From JAFGPL01 sp963781805 (lineage in GTDB: Bacteria; Bacteroidota; Bacteroidia; Bacteroidales; UBA10428), in NCBI GenBank assembly GCA_963781805.1, contig CAWAHF010000004.1:806001-870000 (forward strand): a DNA stretch of 64,000 nt, given 5' to 3'. Both the position numbers and the translations under genes were made by a program. Of this stretch, positions 54,840-63,841 are shown one piece after another. Each line of letters opens with the position of its first letter. Positions within the stretch are counted from its first letter, which is position 1. The notes under the pieces were generated by a model, which saw only the letters and a list, made by a program, of their open reading frames with translations, did not search any database and was not told where the DNA came from.

Positions 54840-56747
54840 ATGAAAAAGATAATAAACTATAAAACAGCAATATCAGCAGCATTCATGATGTTACTGATTT
54901 CATCCTGCTCACTGAACGAATTCAATCCATCCACTGTGGATCTTCAGGTGGCGTATACCACATCTGAGGGATTCGAAAGCCTCATTAACTATTGTTACGA
55001 TGGCCTATACTACTTCTACGGAAAAATAGACGGGATAGGCGCCATGGAAATGGGGACAGATCTCTGGACTGCCGAATCAAAAGAAAAAGGCTTTACCTTA
55101 TATGGGAGTGATATGAACACAGAACTTGGCACGTTGAAGGTTTTCTGGCAGGGATTTTATTCTACGATAAATTACTGCGATATGGCCATTTATTACAGTG
55201 ATAAGGTCAAAGGGTATGCCAACGATGAAGAACGGGATGCAAAAGTGGCTGAAGCCTATTTTCTCAGGGGCTGGAGCAATCTTACCCTTGTTGAACAATT
55301 CGGAGGAGTGGTGCTTCGGACAGAACCAACAACTGTAACAGGACCGGACAATTTCCCGAAACGTAGTTCGGAAGCAGAATTTTATGATTTAATCATCAGC
55401 GATTTAAAATTTGCATGTGATCATCTTCCTACAAACCAGAGTGTTGAACGGGGACGGGTTACGAAAAAAGCTGCTTACGGAATGCTGGCCAAAGCATATC
55501 TTCAGAGAACCCGTTTGGGAGAAGCCAATGCATCCGAATATGCAAGACTGGCTCTGGAGGCTGCACAGGAAGTCATCAATAATCAGGCTGCTTATGACTG
55601 CGGACTTTATACAAGTGATGACAGTGAATCGGGTTATTCCAAATTATGGAACGGAGAAAACAATAAAACCAATAAGGAGTTTCTGTTCATAGAAGCAGTG
55701 GATGAGGTGAATTTTATAAATCCTGACGGGAATAATCGCGGACGCACTCGCCAGTACTATGAAATGGATTTAAAAACGGTCGGCGCCGAATGGGGTACCA
55801 CGGAAAAAAACTGTGCCTGGTACGGACGGGCAAACGACAGGGGCTTTAAACCGACAAAATACTTGATGACCGGGATTTTCACACCTGAAAAAGATCCTGC
55901 TGACACCCGTTTTGATGAAACATTTTTTACTCAATATTTTAATTCTACATGGGACACCGTATTTATTAATGAAACTGTAGCAAATAAATATGGAAAAGAT
56001 CCCTCAGTTATTGGAGATACAATTTTAAACACAGCAGGGACTTATAACACTACCGACACATATTATGGCGGAAAAAGTTATTACGGGATAAACGCTTCCG
56101 GTAATACCAACATGGTGGATAAGAATGGAGATGGATATCTTGACGGCCTTTCGGTATTTACTCCAAATTATACAATACCAGTTGACGTGAAAGCCAAATT
56201 GCCATTCCTGTGTGTTGATCCAACCGACATGTTTCAAGCCGATGGCAAATGGGTTACAGCGGCAAATTTGCCCTTAGGCAGTTCATATAAGGATTGTTAC
56301 CCCTCCATGCGTAAATTTTCATCATTATTCTGGATTCAATCAAATCAACATTGGGAAGGTGATGTACCGATTCTCCGGCTGGGCGATGTATACCTGCTTG
56401 CTGCCGAAGCTGCACTTCGCTACAATAACGATCAGGCTACAGCAGCCGGATATGTTAACACCATCCGTCAGCGTGCGGCTGTAACGGGTCGTGCGGCTGA
56501 AATGACCGTTAATCAGGGGGATGTTACACTGGACTTTATTCTGGCAGAACGTGCGCGTGAGCTGGCCGGTGAACAAGTGCGTTGGACCGACCTGAAACGG
56601 TTTGGTAAACTTACCAGCGCATATCTTTCAGCCACCAATCCGGATATTATAAACTTTAATGAGACAAAAAATATCGTAAGGCCCATTCCGCAATCCTTTT
56701 TGGATGCGATTGCCAATCCTAAGGAGTTTGGTACAAATGGGTATTAA
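54840..56747 (+). CDS. susD: SusD/RagB-type surface lipoprotein
   Basis: 635 residues from the ATG at 54840, which gives the lipoprotein signal (ISAAFMMLLISSCSLNEF, lipid Cys about 22); a longer frame starts inside susC and lacks a signal. SusD TPR-like helices include EAYFLRGWSNLTLVEQFGGV and YGMLAKAYLQR. The C-terminal RagB/SusD hallmark is LAERARELAGEQVRWTDLKR and IPQSFLDAI. It forms the extracellular lid of the SusC channel. A strong terminator follows at 56790. Confidence 0.96.
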   Translation: MKKIINYKTAISAAFMMLLISSCSLNEFNPSTVDLQVAYTTSEGFESLINYCYDGLYYFYGKIDGIGAMEMGTDLWTAESKEKGFTLYGSDMNTELGTLKVFWQGFYSTINYCDMAIYYSDKVKGYANDEERDAKVAEAYFLRGWSNLTLVEQFGGVVLRTEPTTVTGPDNFPKRSSEAEFYDLIISDLKFACDHLPTNQSVERGRVTKKAAYGMLAKAYLQRTRLGEANASEYARLALEAAQEVINNQAAYDCGLYTSDDSESGYSKLWNGENNKTNKEFLFIEAVDEVNFINPDGNNRGRTRQYYEMDLKTVGAEWGTTEKNCAWYGRANDRGFKPTKYLMTGIFTPEKDPADTRFDETFFTQYFNSTWDTVFINETVANKYGKDPSVIGDTILNTAGTYNTTDTYYGGKSYYGINASGNTNMVDKNGDGYLDGLSVFTPNYTIPVDVKAKLPFLCVDPTDMFQADGKWVTAANLPLGSSYKDCYPSMRKFSSLFWIQSNQHWEGDVPILRLGDVYLLAAEAALRYNNDQATAAGYVNTIRQRAAVTGRAAEMTVNQGDVTLDFILAERARELAGEQVRWTDLKRFGKLTSAYLSATNPDIINFNETKNIVRPIPQSFLDAIANPKEFGTNGY

Positions 56748-56789
56748 GTTTAAATGATAAAATAAATCATTTTGTACTAATATAAAAAG

Positions 56790-56827
56790 TTAACCCTGCC
56801 AATTGGCGCTGGCGGGGTTAATTTTTT
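56790..56827 (+). terminator. Rho-independent terminator of susCD
   Basis: TTAACCCTGCC pairs with GGCGGGGTTAA around a 10-base loop and is followed by TTTTTT, 43 bases after the susD stop. Confidence 0.88.
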
Positions 56828-56898
56828 CTAAGATCCTAACAACATTTGGCCTGAGAAAGTGTTTATCTTACAGATTTATATATGACTTGTAAGGGTGG

Positions 56899-57966
56899 TT
56901 AGTACGTATTATTGCTTTTATCTTTTTTATAATTTTTCATCATTTTTCCAAATGCTTTATCTTTTTTTCGTCTTTCAAACACAGATGATTCAAAATGTTC
57001 CTTTTCTCTCTGCATTTTCAGGTAATTTTCATAGGAATATCTGTTTATCTCTCCCTTCTCAACAGCTTCAATAACCATACATCCGGATTCCTTTGTATGA
57101 CTGCAATCTTTGAATTTGCAATGTTGAGAAAGGCTAACAATTTTATCAAATGTAGTCTCCAAACCATCAGCGGTATCTGCGATTCCAACTTCTCTCATTC
57201 CGGGATTGTCAATGAGTATCCCGCCATTTTCCAGTATGACTAATTCCCTGTGGCTTGTAATGTGTCTGCCTTTGTTTGTAACCTTGCTTATTGCATCTGT
57301 TCTCATTATGGTTCTGCCGGAAAGATTGTTCAATAATGTAGATTTTCCAACTCCCGAAGAACCCAGCATACAATAAGTCTTGCCCTTTTCGATAATCATA
57401 TTAAGCGCTTCATACCCATCCTGAGTTTCATTACTTATTGCAATAACCGGAATGTTTTTAATCCGTTGTTTTATACCCTCTGTTATTTCAGTAAGCTTCA
57501 TTTCATCTATCAAATCGGTTTTTGTGAGTACAATTACCGGACTTATTTCAGATGAATAACAAATCGTCAGGTATCTTTCAAGTCTGTTGATATTAAAATC
57601 CCGGTCAGCAGCCTGAACCAAAAACGCATAATCAATATTTGCTGCAATAAGTTGTATCTCACCGAAAAGCCCGACAGCCTGTCTTGTGATAAGTGAGAAT
57701 CTTGGCAGAATTTTATGAATGATGGAAAAATCATCATCATACGTAATCAATGCAACCCAATCGCCCACGGCGGGAAAATCCAGACGACTTTTTGCGGAAA
57801 ATCGCAAATTCCCTGTTATGCCGGCCTCCGATTCTCCCTTTTCTGTCCTGACAATATATCTTTCTTTATGTTCCATTATAATCCTTCCTATCTCAACGTC
57901 AATCAGATTATTATCAATCCTTGATTTTTCCAGCTTATCATTATATCCAAAATCTTTCAATTTCAT
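56899..57966 (-). CDS. rsgA: Ribosome small-subunit GTPase RsgA
   Basis: 355 residues. An OB-fold (about 25-100) precedes a circularly permuted GTPase: G4 VLTKTDLIDE, G5-like ISNETQDG, G1 GSSGVGKSTLLNNL, G3 DNPGMREVG. The C-terminal zinc site has CKFKDCSHTKESGC. It releases maturation factors from the 30S subunit. Its start is 38 bases from the outer edge of the hairpin that ends the VapBC unit, read in the same direction. Confidence 0.95.
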   Translation of the reverse strand: MKLKDFGYNDKLEKSRIDNNLIDVEIGRIIMEHKERYIVRTEKGESEAGITGNLRFSAKSRLDFPAVGDWVALITYDDDFSIIHKILPRFSLITRQAVGLFGEIQLIAANIDYAFLVQAADRDFNINRLERYLTICYSSEISPVIVLTKTDLIDEMKLTEITEGIKQRIKNIPVIAISNETQDGYEALNMIIEKGKTYCMLGSSGVGKSTLLNNLSGRTIMRTDAISKVTNKGRHITSHRELVILENGGILIDNPGMREVGIADTADGLETTFDKIVSLSQHCKFKDCSHTKESGCMVIEAVEKGEINRYSYENYLKMQREKEHFESSVFERRKKDKAFGKMMKNYKKDKSNNTY

Positions 57967-58003
57967 TTCAGTAACTTTTGAGGATGTGTCATATAGGTTT
58001 TAT

Positions 58004-58138
58004 ACACAACGGTTTGCCAATATGGGTAGGGGTGGTTTTCGGAGCTCGTTAGTATCCACCGAGAAAAACGCTGAAACGAAGACGTGATGCTGAATGCAAC
58101 CACTATCCCCACGCTTACCTATATTGGCTGTTGTGTGC
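58004..58138 (-). other. attC-like imperfect hairpin after the VapBC unit
   Basis: On the plus strand ACACAACGGTTTGCCAATAT and GGGTAGGGGTGG pair with CCACTATCCCCACGC and ACCTATATTGGCTGTTGTGT, about 30 matched positions with bulges. The 60-base loop carries its own small stem (TTTTCGG/CCGAGAAAA). The arms end in TTGTGT at both sides. The toxin stop codon lies three bases beyond it. Form and spacing match an integron attC site. Confidence 0.65.
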
Positions 58139-58141
58139 TGG

Positions 58142-58531
58142 CTATTTTTTCCAAATTATCGGAACATTGTAATTCTCAAATTGACTATCCTTAGTTATAA
58201 TTGTCATTTTTTCAGTCAAAGATTGCGCAATGATAATTCTGTCAAATGGATCCTGATGATGGAACTCTAATTTGGCATTTCTCAATATTTGGTTTGTTGT
58301 TATAGGTAATGTTTCAAAACCGGTTTCCTCAATTATTTCGAAAATCGTTTCCAAATCAGATTTTAAATCAAGTCTACCTATTGAATTTTTTATGCCTATT
58401 TCCCAGTATGTGGCAATACTAACGTAACAATTATTTTCTTTGTTTTCAATTATCTGTTTAGTCTTAAAAGGTAATTTATCATTGTCGGTAATGAACCAAA
58501 TCAATGCATGAGTATCAATTAATAAATTCAT
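58142..58531 (-). CDS. vapC: VapC-type PIN-domain toxin
   Basis: 129 residues. PIN domain with Asp6 (LIDTHALIWF), Glu in YWEIGIK (about 44), and Asp residues in QDPFDRIIIAQSL (about 93-97) followed by IITKDSQF. This is the full acidic set of a type II RNase toxin. It overlaps the antitoxin gene by four bases (ATGA). Both genes lie between inverted copies of GTTGTGTGC (58130-58138 and 58831-58839). Confidence 0.9.
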   Translation of the reverse strand: MNLLIDTHALIWFITDNDKLPFKTKQIIENKENNCYVSIATYWEIGIKNSIGRLDLKSDLETIFEIIEETGFETLPITTNQILRNAKLEFHHQDPFDRIIIAQSLTEKMTIITKDSQFENYNVPIIWKK

Positions 58532-58737
58532 TTTAGATAATCATTAAATCCTTCAATTGGATCATCAAAGTTGTCTTTCATTTTTATTAGTCCTTTTGCC
58601 TTACCTGATAATCTTTTTGTATTTTTATTATCATTTTTTTTTGATTTGTATTTTAAAAAATCAATAAAATCGGCCACCTCAGATTTTAAATTTGAGGGTA
58701 ATCCAGATAATTTGGTATATAATTGAACATCAGTCAT
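58528..58737 (-). CDS. vapB: VapB/DUF2281-type antitoxin
   Basis: 69 residues. It starts TDVQLYTKLSGLPSNLKSEV and continues ADFIDFLKYKSKK, the DUF2281 pattern found in antitoxins next to PIN toxins. A basic, flexible tail (RLSGKAKGLIKMKDNFDDPI) would wrap the toxin. It is the first gene of the pair and probably autoregulates with the toxin. Confidence 0.85.
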   Translation of the reverse strand: MTDVQLYTKLSGLPSNLKSEVADFIDFLKYKSKKNDNKNTKRLSGKAKGLIKMKDNFDDPIEGFNDYLK

Positions 58738-58830
58738 AATTTTATTTTTTTAATTCTCAAATTTACTAAAATTTAACCAGATTTTATCTTAAAAATCGAA
58801 TTAGTCTGTTCGAAGATGCATTTTTAGCTT

Positions 58831-58875
58831 GCACACAACATCCAAATATATTTACTTTTTTAAAAAAACGCTTCT
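58831..58875 (-). repeat. R2-like end before the VapBC unit
   Basis: On the minus strand AAAGTAAATATATTTGGATG|TTGTGTGC closely matches the end of R2b (GTAAGTATATTTGGATG|TT). It marks the VapBC unit start in the same way as in the main island, but on the opposite strand. Confidence 0.55.
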
Positions 58876-59107
58876 ATTGTGCAGAAAGAAATAACATTGA
58901 AAAATTACAGTGCGTTAAAAAACCATACGCAATGGACTTGCAATTGAGACGAGGGAGTTATTACGAGTATGTTAATACGTGATTTAATATATTGGAAAAA
59001 TTCCCTCTATATTAAAATTACATTAATTAAAATTAGTGTGCAGTTTTGTAGTAAAAAATATACCAAATTTGTCGAAATTAACTTTTGAATTATAATAGAT
59101 AATCAAC
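58876..59107. other. Gene-free stretch before the ferredoxin-nitroreductase
   Basis: AT-rich. It presumably holds the divergent promoters of VapBC and the nitroreductase gene. No further repeat or RNA is recognised. Confidence 0.3.
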
Positions 59108-59977
59108 ATGATAAGAATAGACCAGGATAAATGTAATTTGTGTGGATTGTGTGTAAGGATTTGTCATGAATATTGCCTGCATATTGAAAATGAAATTCTG
59201 ACACTGGATAAGCAATACTGCAGTACATGTACGCAATGCATCGCAGTATGCCCTCAGCAGGCAATTACCTGGAATAATCTTCAACCGGAAGCATTTGATA
59301 AGGCAATTTATCCAAATTCGCAGCAATTGGAGGAACTTTTAAAGGAAAGACGCACCATTCGCGAATATACACCTAAAAAGATTGACAAATCTTTACTGAA
59401 AGAAATTGCAGGATATGCTCTTTATGCCCCTACCCATGATTTTAATCTCAGGGTAATTATTATTGATGATGACGTTCTCCTTCAACAGATTGATTCAATG
59501 GTGTTAAAATTTTCAGCGAATTTATATAAATGGATTTACAGGTCCGGGATAGTTTATTTCCTTCTGAAGGTATTTACACCCGATTTAAAATTTGAATTCC
59601 TTCGGGCCAGGCCGAAAATGGAAAATGCAATCAGGAGACATGCAGGATTTAAATCAAAACCTGCAGCAATACTCATGATCATCGGGAATAAAAGAATACC
59701 ACTGTCACTGGAGAGCGCCCAGTATGCCTTGTATAATATAGATTTGTATGCACAAACCAAAGGTATTGCCTGCAGAAATCTTGTCGGTAATCAAATGATT
59801 CTGAACAGAAACAAAAAGTTCAGAAGGCTTATAGGTTTAAGTAAATATGAAAGGATATTTGGAACCATACTAATGGGTTATCCTGCAATTAAATTCAAAA
59901 ACAAAGTAACAGGAAAACATATTAAGATTCAATGGAATACGGAAACTGTCAAAAATGAACCGGGAATGGAATTGTGA
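59108..59977 (+). CDS. Ferredoxin-nitroreductase fusion protein
   Basis: 289 residues. An N-terminal 2x[4Fe-4S] ferredoxin (CNLCGLCVRICHEYC and CSTCTQCIAVCP) is fused to a nitroreductase domain (RRTIREYTPKKIDKSLLKEI, YAPTHDFN). Such fusions use FMN and take electrons from the clusters. The reaction is not known for this group. The FMN-binding motifs look somewhat eroded in the C-terminal half (AKTKGIACRNL in place of GLGTCW), so the natural substrate may be unusual. It is followed after 60 bases by a DUF6326 gene. Confidence 0.82.
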   Translation: MIRIDQDKCNLCGLCVRICHEYCLHIENEILTLDKQYCSTCTQCIAVCPQQAITWNNLQPEAFDKAIYPNSQQLEELLKERRTIREYTPKKIDKSLLKEIAGYALYAPTHDFNLRVIIIDDDVLLQQIDSMVLKFSANLYKWIYRSGIVYFLLKVFTPDLKFEFLRARPKMENAIRRHAGFKSKPAAILMIIGNKRIPLSLESAQYALYNIDLYAQTKGIACRNLVGNQMILNRNKKFRRLIGLSKYERIFGTILMGYPAIKFKNKVTGKHIKIQWNTETVKNEPGMEL

Positions 59978-60037
59978 TTTTAGGAAAATATACTAACAAA
60001 ACTTGAATAATAGTATAATTCAGTAAACTCGAACACC

Positions 60038-60445
60038 ATGAAGAATGCGAAAAAAATGAACAAGAGGAAAGTAATTCTTTCAACATTGTGGATATTTGCG
60101 ACTGCAAATTATGTGTATTGCGATGTTTTTTCATTGATGTATCCCCAAACATTGAAGCAAATAATGTCGGGAACCTTGGGAACAATGAATATGACACAGG
60201 AATTTTTGCTTGGAGCTGCGTTCCTGATGGAAATTCCGATGCTATTGATAATCCTGTCGCGTGTGCTGAAATACAAAGCAAATCGTTATGCAAATATTAT
60301 CGCGGGTACCATCATGACTGTGGTTCAGGGCATGTCATTAGTTGTAGGGGACGGGCCAACTTATTTTTATATATTTTTCAGTATTATTGAAATTTCCTGC
60401 ACTACATTTATTACCTGGTATGCATGGACATGGCGGGCAAAATGA
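60038..60445 (+). CDS. DUF6326 membrane protein
   Basis: 135 residues, four transmembrane helices (about 13-33, 50-72, 82-104, 108-130). FATANYVYCDVFSLMYPQTL and QEFLLGAAFLMEIPMLLIIL are family hallmarks; function unknown. It is probably co-transcribed with the ferredoxin-nitroreductase. Confidence 0.75.
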   Translation: MKNAKKMNKRKVILSTLWIFATANYVYCDVFSLMYPQTLKQIMSGTLGTMNMTQEFLLGAAFLMEIPMLLIILSRVLKYKANRYANIIAGTIMTVVQGMSLVVGDGPTYFYIFFSIIEISCTTFITWYAWTWRAK

Positions 60446-60637
60446 GCTATGACCCGCAGTTGGCAGCTGCGAAAATCTGCGTAATCTGCGGGAAACAATA
60501 ATCAATTTCTACCTATTCCGGTTTTCCTCTGTGTCTCTCTGTGCCTTCTCCGTGGAACTCAGTGGTATAATCCTAATAACCACCAAGAATAAGGCGAAGG
60601 AGCTTTATTCAAACTTGCATCAGGATTGGGATTGAAT
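60446..60637. repeat. Interspersed repeat tract
   Basis: Contains GAAAATCTGCGTAATCTGCG and CTCTGTGTCTCTCTGTGCC plus CCGTGGAACTCAGTGG, the common Bacteroidota intergenic words of the same kind as those at 51190-51232. Confidence 0.5.
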
Positions 60638-61045
60638 TTAATTCTTCGTTGTTAGTACAATTTTTGTATTGCCTTTTACTTCAAAGAGCCATTTCTCAAA
60701 GGGTTCGGGACCAAATCTGCCGGAAGCATTGTTTGAAAATCCATAACCTTCCGTAGGTATTCCAAGCCAGTTCATATCCAACTTTCCATTTGAATTTTCA
60801 TCCTGAAAATACCTGAGGGCATAGCTTCCCGAGTTCAGGCTGTCTATTACGATCGTACTTTTACCATATTGTATGGTCCCCATTTTTCGGGTGACTATTT
60901 CATGGTTTGCATTAAAAAACTCCAACATTACCTTTCCCTTATCGTTGAGCAAATTCACGATTTCAATTGTCAGTCTGTTTTGTGCTTTTGACGACATGGC
61001 AACTACAGTAAATGCAAGGATGATGAAGAATTTTACTGGTTTCAT
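60638..61045 (-). CDS. DUF2141 exported protein
   Basis: 135 residues. Signal peptide (FFIILAFTVVAMSSKAQ) and a small beta-sandwich with GSYALRYFQDENSNGKLDMN and GIPTEGYGFSNNA, the DUF2141 signature. The function is unknown. It is a stand-alone minus-strand gene. Confidence 0.88.
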   Translation of the reverse strand: MKPVKFFIILAFTVVAMSSKAQNRLTIEIVNLLNDKGKVMLEFFNANHEIVTRKMGTIQYGKSTIVIDSLNSGSYALRYFQDENSNGKLDMNWLGIPTEGYGFSNNASGRFGPEPFEKWLFEVKGNTKIVLTTKN

Positions 61046-61752
61046 TTGTAGAATTAAAGATTATCCGGGAATTTCAATCATTTAGGTTGCCAAATTAATA
61101 AAATTTCACTTCAGGTTTAGGTGGGATTTAATTTTTGTTCCGGCTGAAGGATCACAAAATTTGAGTATAATTAGCCCCAGGTTCGGACTGGTATATGTCG
61201 ACAACAAAACACTCGAACGTTGCATGAAAGATTCGTGATTATGGTTTAGGGAATTTTTAAAGTAAGAAAAAGTACATTTAAAAACATTCTTCATGGCTGT
61301 GTTAATTTAAGGGGGAATTTGAAAGGTGACAAGGCAAAGACTTGCGGCGATTTCGGAACACGTTACTATTATCCGTTTATAAAGTTTATCAAAAGAATCC
61401 AAGTCAAATCCTTGTATACTTTTTCTTAGTTTCTACTTATCAATTATTTTTTAAAATTGGGTGGGAACGGTTCGCAGCTATATTGTCGTAGGTGTTGCAT
61501 CGCACTGTTTTTGCCAAGAAAGATAATTAATCGCGGCTTACGTTTCTATCTCACGTGGCACATCACAGTCTATGCGCTATAACGGCTGTAGCTAATAGTT
61601 GTTTATGTCCTTTTCATTTCTTAACTAAAAATGGCTCATTATACGACCTAAATATTAAAAAAAGTTGATTTTATTTGGTTTATATTATAAACATATTTAT
61701 ATTTGTAACATAATTAACATATAAACATAAAAATGAATTAAATTAAGAACAA
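61046..61752. other. Gene-free stretch before the 61.6-63.7 kb unit
   Basis: A short minus frame at 61106-61294 has no recognisable domain and I do not call it. Around 61460-61580 the sequence is GC-richer (GGGAACGGTTCGCAGC, TTGTCGTAGG) and may be the end of a lost unit. At 61584-61596 GGCTGTAGCTAAT is the proposed opening word of the next unit. Confidence 0.4.
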
Positions 61753-62340
61753 ATGGAAAAAACAAATTTTACACCGGAACAAAGTCTGTTGTTAATATCA
61801 AAAACAATAGAAGAGACCAAAGAACGATTCAAAGAAAACGGCCACATATTTATATTTTGGGGCAGTTTGACAGTGTTTGTATTTGCGAGTCAGCTTATTC
61901 TTTCACTAATGGAATTGTACAAATTTACCATGCTGCCAGTTTACCTTTTCCCTTTTGGAGGCGGGGGCTATATGCTCTACATTTGGATAAACGAACGAAA
62001 GAAAAACAAACCTAAAACTATTATTGGAAATATGTTAGGAAACCTGGGATGGGTATTTGGAATGAATCTTATGATAATGGGATTTTTATGTTGGGATAAA
62101 CTTGGGGATGCCATGGCCCCGGTATTTATTATTTTTTTCGCTTTGTTTATTATTGTATGCGGATTGTCTATTAAATTTAAACCACTTATCATTGGAGGCT
62201 TATTAGTGAATTTAATAGGACTTGGTTCTTTTTTTATAGATAGGAATTATCATGGATTCAGCATTATGTTGATGGCTATAGTTGGATTAATAATTCCAGG
62301 GATATTACTTAATATTGCTAGAAGAAAAGATCATGTTTAA
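61753..62340 (+). CDS. Membrane protein paired with a winged-helix regulator
   Basis: 195 residues with about six transmembrane helices from about 33 onward. An N-terminal cytoplasmic part (FTPEQSLLLISKTIEETKER) is typical of Bacteroidota membrane proteins found with PadR/HTH_34-type regulators. The next gene begins inside its last codons (ATGTTTAA overlap). Function unknown. Confidence 0.72.
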   Translation: MEKTNFTPEQSLLLISKTIEETKERFKENGHIFIFWGSLTVFVFASQLILSLMELYKFTMLPVYLFPFGGGGYMLYIWINERKKNKPKTIIGNMLGNLGWVFGMNLMIMGFLCWDKLGDAMAPVFIIFFALFIIVCGLSIKFKPLIIGGLLVNLIGLGSFFIDRNYHGFSIMLMAIVGLIIPGILLNIARRKDHV

Positions 62341-62620
62341 AGATTTAGATCCCATACTGCACTCGCAGCTGCGTTTATCCATTGTATCGATTTTAATGTC
62401 GGTAGAAGAAGCTAATTTTAACTTCATCAAAGATGAAACACAGGCTACATCGGGTAATTTAAGTATTCAAATTAAAAAACTACAGGATGCAGGGTACATC
62501 GAGGTGAAAAAAACCTTTAAGAACAACTATCCGAATACTTCTCTTTCCATTACCAAAAAAGGAATTGAAGCATTTGAGAACTATGTAAACAATCTGAAAA
62601 ACTACATTAATCCCAAATAA
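62333..62620 (+). CDS. Winged-helix transcription regulator (HTH_34-like)
   Basis: 95 residues from the ATG at 62333, which overlaps the upstream stop by eight bases. It starts MFKDLDPILHSQLRLSIVSI, has a recognition helix region GNLSIQIKKLQDAGYIEVKK and a wing NYPNTSLSITKKGIEAF. This is the HTH_34/MarR-like ArsR-fold group. It is likely to regulate its own operon. Confidence 0.85.
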   Translation: MFKDLDPILHSQLRLSIVSILMSVEEANFNFIKDETQATSGNLSIQIKKLQDAGYIEVKKTFKNNYPNTSLSITKKGIEAFENYVNNLKNYINPK

Positions 62621-62673
62621 TTTTTTTTAGCCATTAGGTTTATATTATATAACTACTTTATATATTTATTATC

Positions 62674-63654
62674 ATGAAAAATATTCTATTTATTTTATTA
62701 ATTTCTGTATCAATGGATTTTGTCTGTGCACAAAACAACACGAATACGTCTGGTATTCAAATTCCGAACACAGTTGTAAAAGACGAAGCCGGACTATTAG
62801 ACTTCTATCGTCAGTTTAGTCCATTTACCAATCCGGGAAAATATGCCTATTTGTACAAGAACCTTCCTGACTCCTTACCTGAACTTTGTAAATTAATACG
62901 TTCTCAATTTATTCATCCCTTTGCTGAGTTGCCGCAATACCGCGAGCAAATACCCAAAGAGAGATGGAATGAGATGATGGATTATCCAAGCGTGAAATCG
63001 ATTTTGGAAGGTCTAACATCCTATAATTCGGCTGGTTTAGTATTTGGTCGGAAACCGAAAGACCGATTAGTATTGGGTTGCCAACAGAATGCAATTTTAC
63101 TGGCATCTATATTAAAATATCGTGGAGTTCCGGCCAGGGTCCGTGCCGGACATGCTACCTATATAGCCCCTGGATTTCACATAAGCCATTCAATTTGTGA
63201 AGTATGGAATGAAAACGAAAATCGTTGGATGCTTGTGGACCCAAGTATGGATAAGATCGATTTCAGCAGGGATCAATTTGACATTAGTAACGATGCATGG
63301 TTACAAATGCAAAACGGGGAAATAGATCCTGATCTATATGGAATACCCCGCGTTTATACTGGCTTAGTTTCAATAGTTGCGAAGGTATGTACAGATTTGG
63401 CATCAATATTGGGGACCGAATATCCAATTAATCATTATGCACCCATATTGGATGATATCTTTCAAAATAATCAGCTTAGCTCAAAACAGATAGAAACACT
63501 AAACAAGATAAGTGAATTAATGAAATCAATTGATGCGGATAGCTTTTCTGAACTGCAAGAGATTTACCATAATACTCCTGAAATTCAAATCACAACGTCA
63601 TTTCAAGCAGATTCAAAAAGTTCTGATAACAGCGGAGGGGCCAAAGACAATTAG
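62674..63654 (+). CDS. Exported transglutaminase-like protein
   Basis: 326 residues with a signal peptide (NILFILLISVSMDFVCAQ). Transglutaminase-like core at about 125-195: GCQQNAILLASILKYRGVPA (Cys), GFHISHSICEVWNENEN (His) and WMLVDPSMD (Asp), a complete Cys-His-Asp triad. It could be a peptidase or a cross-linker. Its stop codon lies within ATTAGCCACAGCG, complementary to the word at 61584, which puts it with the two preceding genes in one unit. Confidence 0.82.
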   Translation: MKNILFILLISVSMDFVCAQNNTNTSGIQIPNTVVKDEAGLLDFYRQFSPFTNPGKYAYLYKNLPDSLPELCKLIRSQFIHPFAELPQYREQIPKERWNEMMDYPSVKSILEGLTSYNSAGLVFGRKPKDRLVLGCQQNAILLASILKYRGVPARVRAGHATYIAPGFHISHSICEVWNENENRWMLVDPSMDKIDFSRDQFDISNDAWLQMQNGEIDPDLYGIPRVYTGLVSIVAKVCTDLASILGTEYPINHYAPILDDIFQNNQLSSKQIETLNKISELMKSIDADSFSELQEIYHNTPEIQITTSFQADSKSSDNSGGAKDN

Positions 63655-63775
63655 CCACAGCGTTCTCGCCATAAAAATTGAACGGGAGTAGACCCAATAA
63701 AATTGTCAGTCTGCAGCCTGTTAATATTTTTTTGTTTGCCAATTACAAAATATTTTTCAACAGGGTCTGCTCACT
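63650..63775 (+). other. attC-like hairpin after the transglutaminase unit
   Basis: After the closing word (63650-63662), GAGTAGACCC (about 63685) pairs with GGGTCTGCTC (about 63765). Inside, CCTGTTAATATTTTTTTGT pairs with ACAAAATATTTTTCAACAGG with one bulge. This is a nested imperfect hairpin. Confidence 0.5.
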
Positions 63776-63841
63776 TGGCACTTTATACCGCTTAAAGTCC
63801 TAAGTATTAGTGGCTGGCATTCAGTTTAACATTATAAGTTT

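Noticed and set aside
57998..58141. Hairpin between rsgA and vapC as a simple terminator
   Set aside because: Arms are long, imperfect and separated by 60 bases with no T-run; it fits an attC-like site better. A terminator role cannot be excluded.
61106..61294. 62-codon minus frame
   Set aside because: No signal, domain or ribosome site; could be a gene relic but not supportable.
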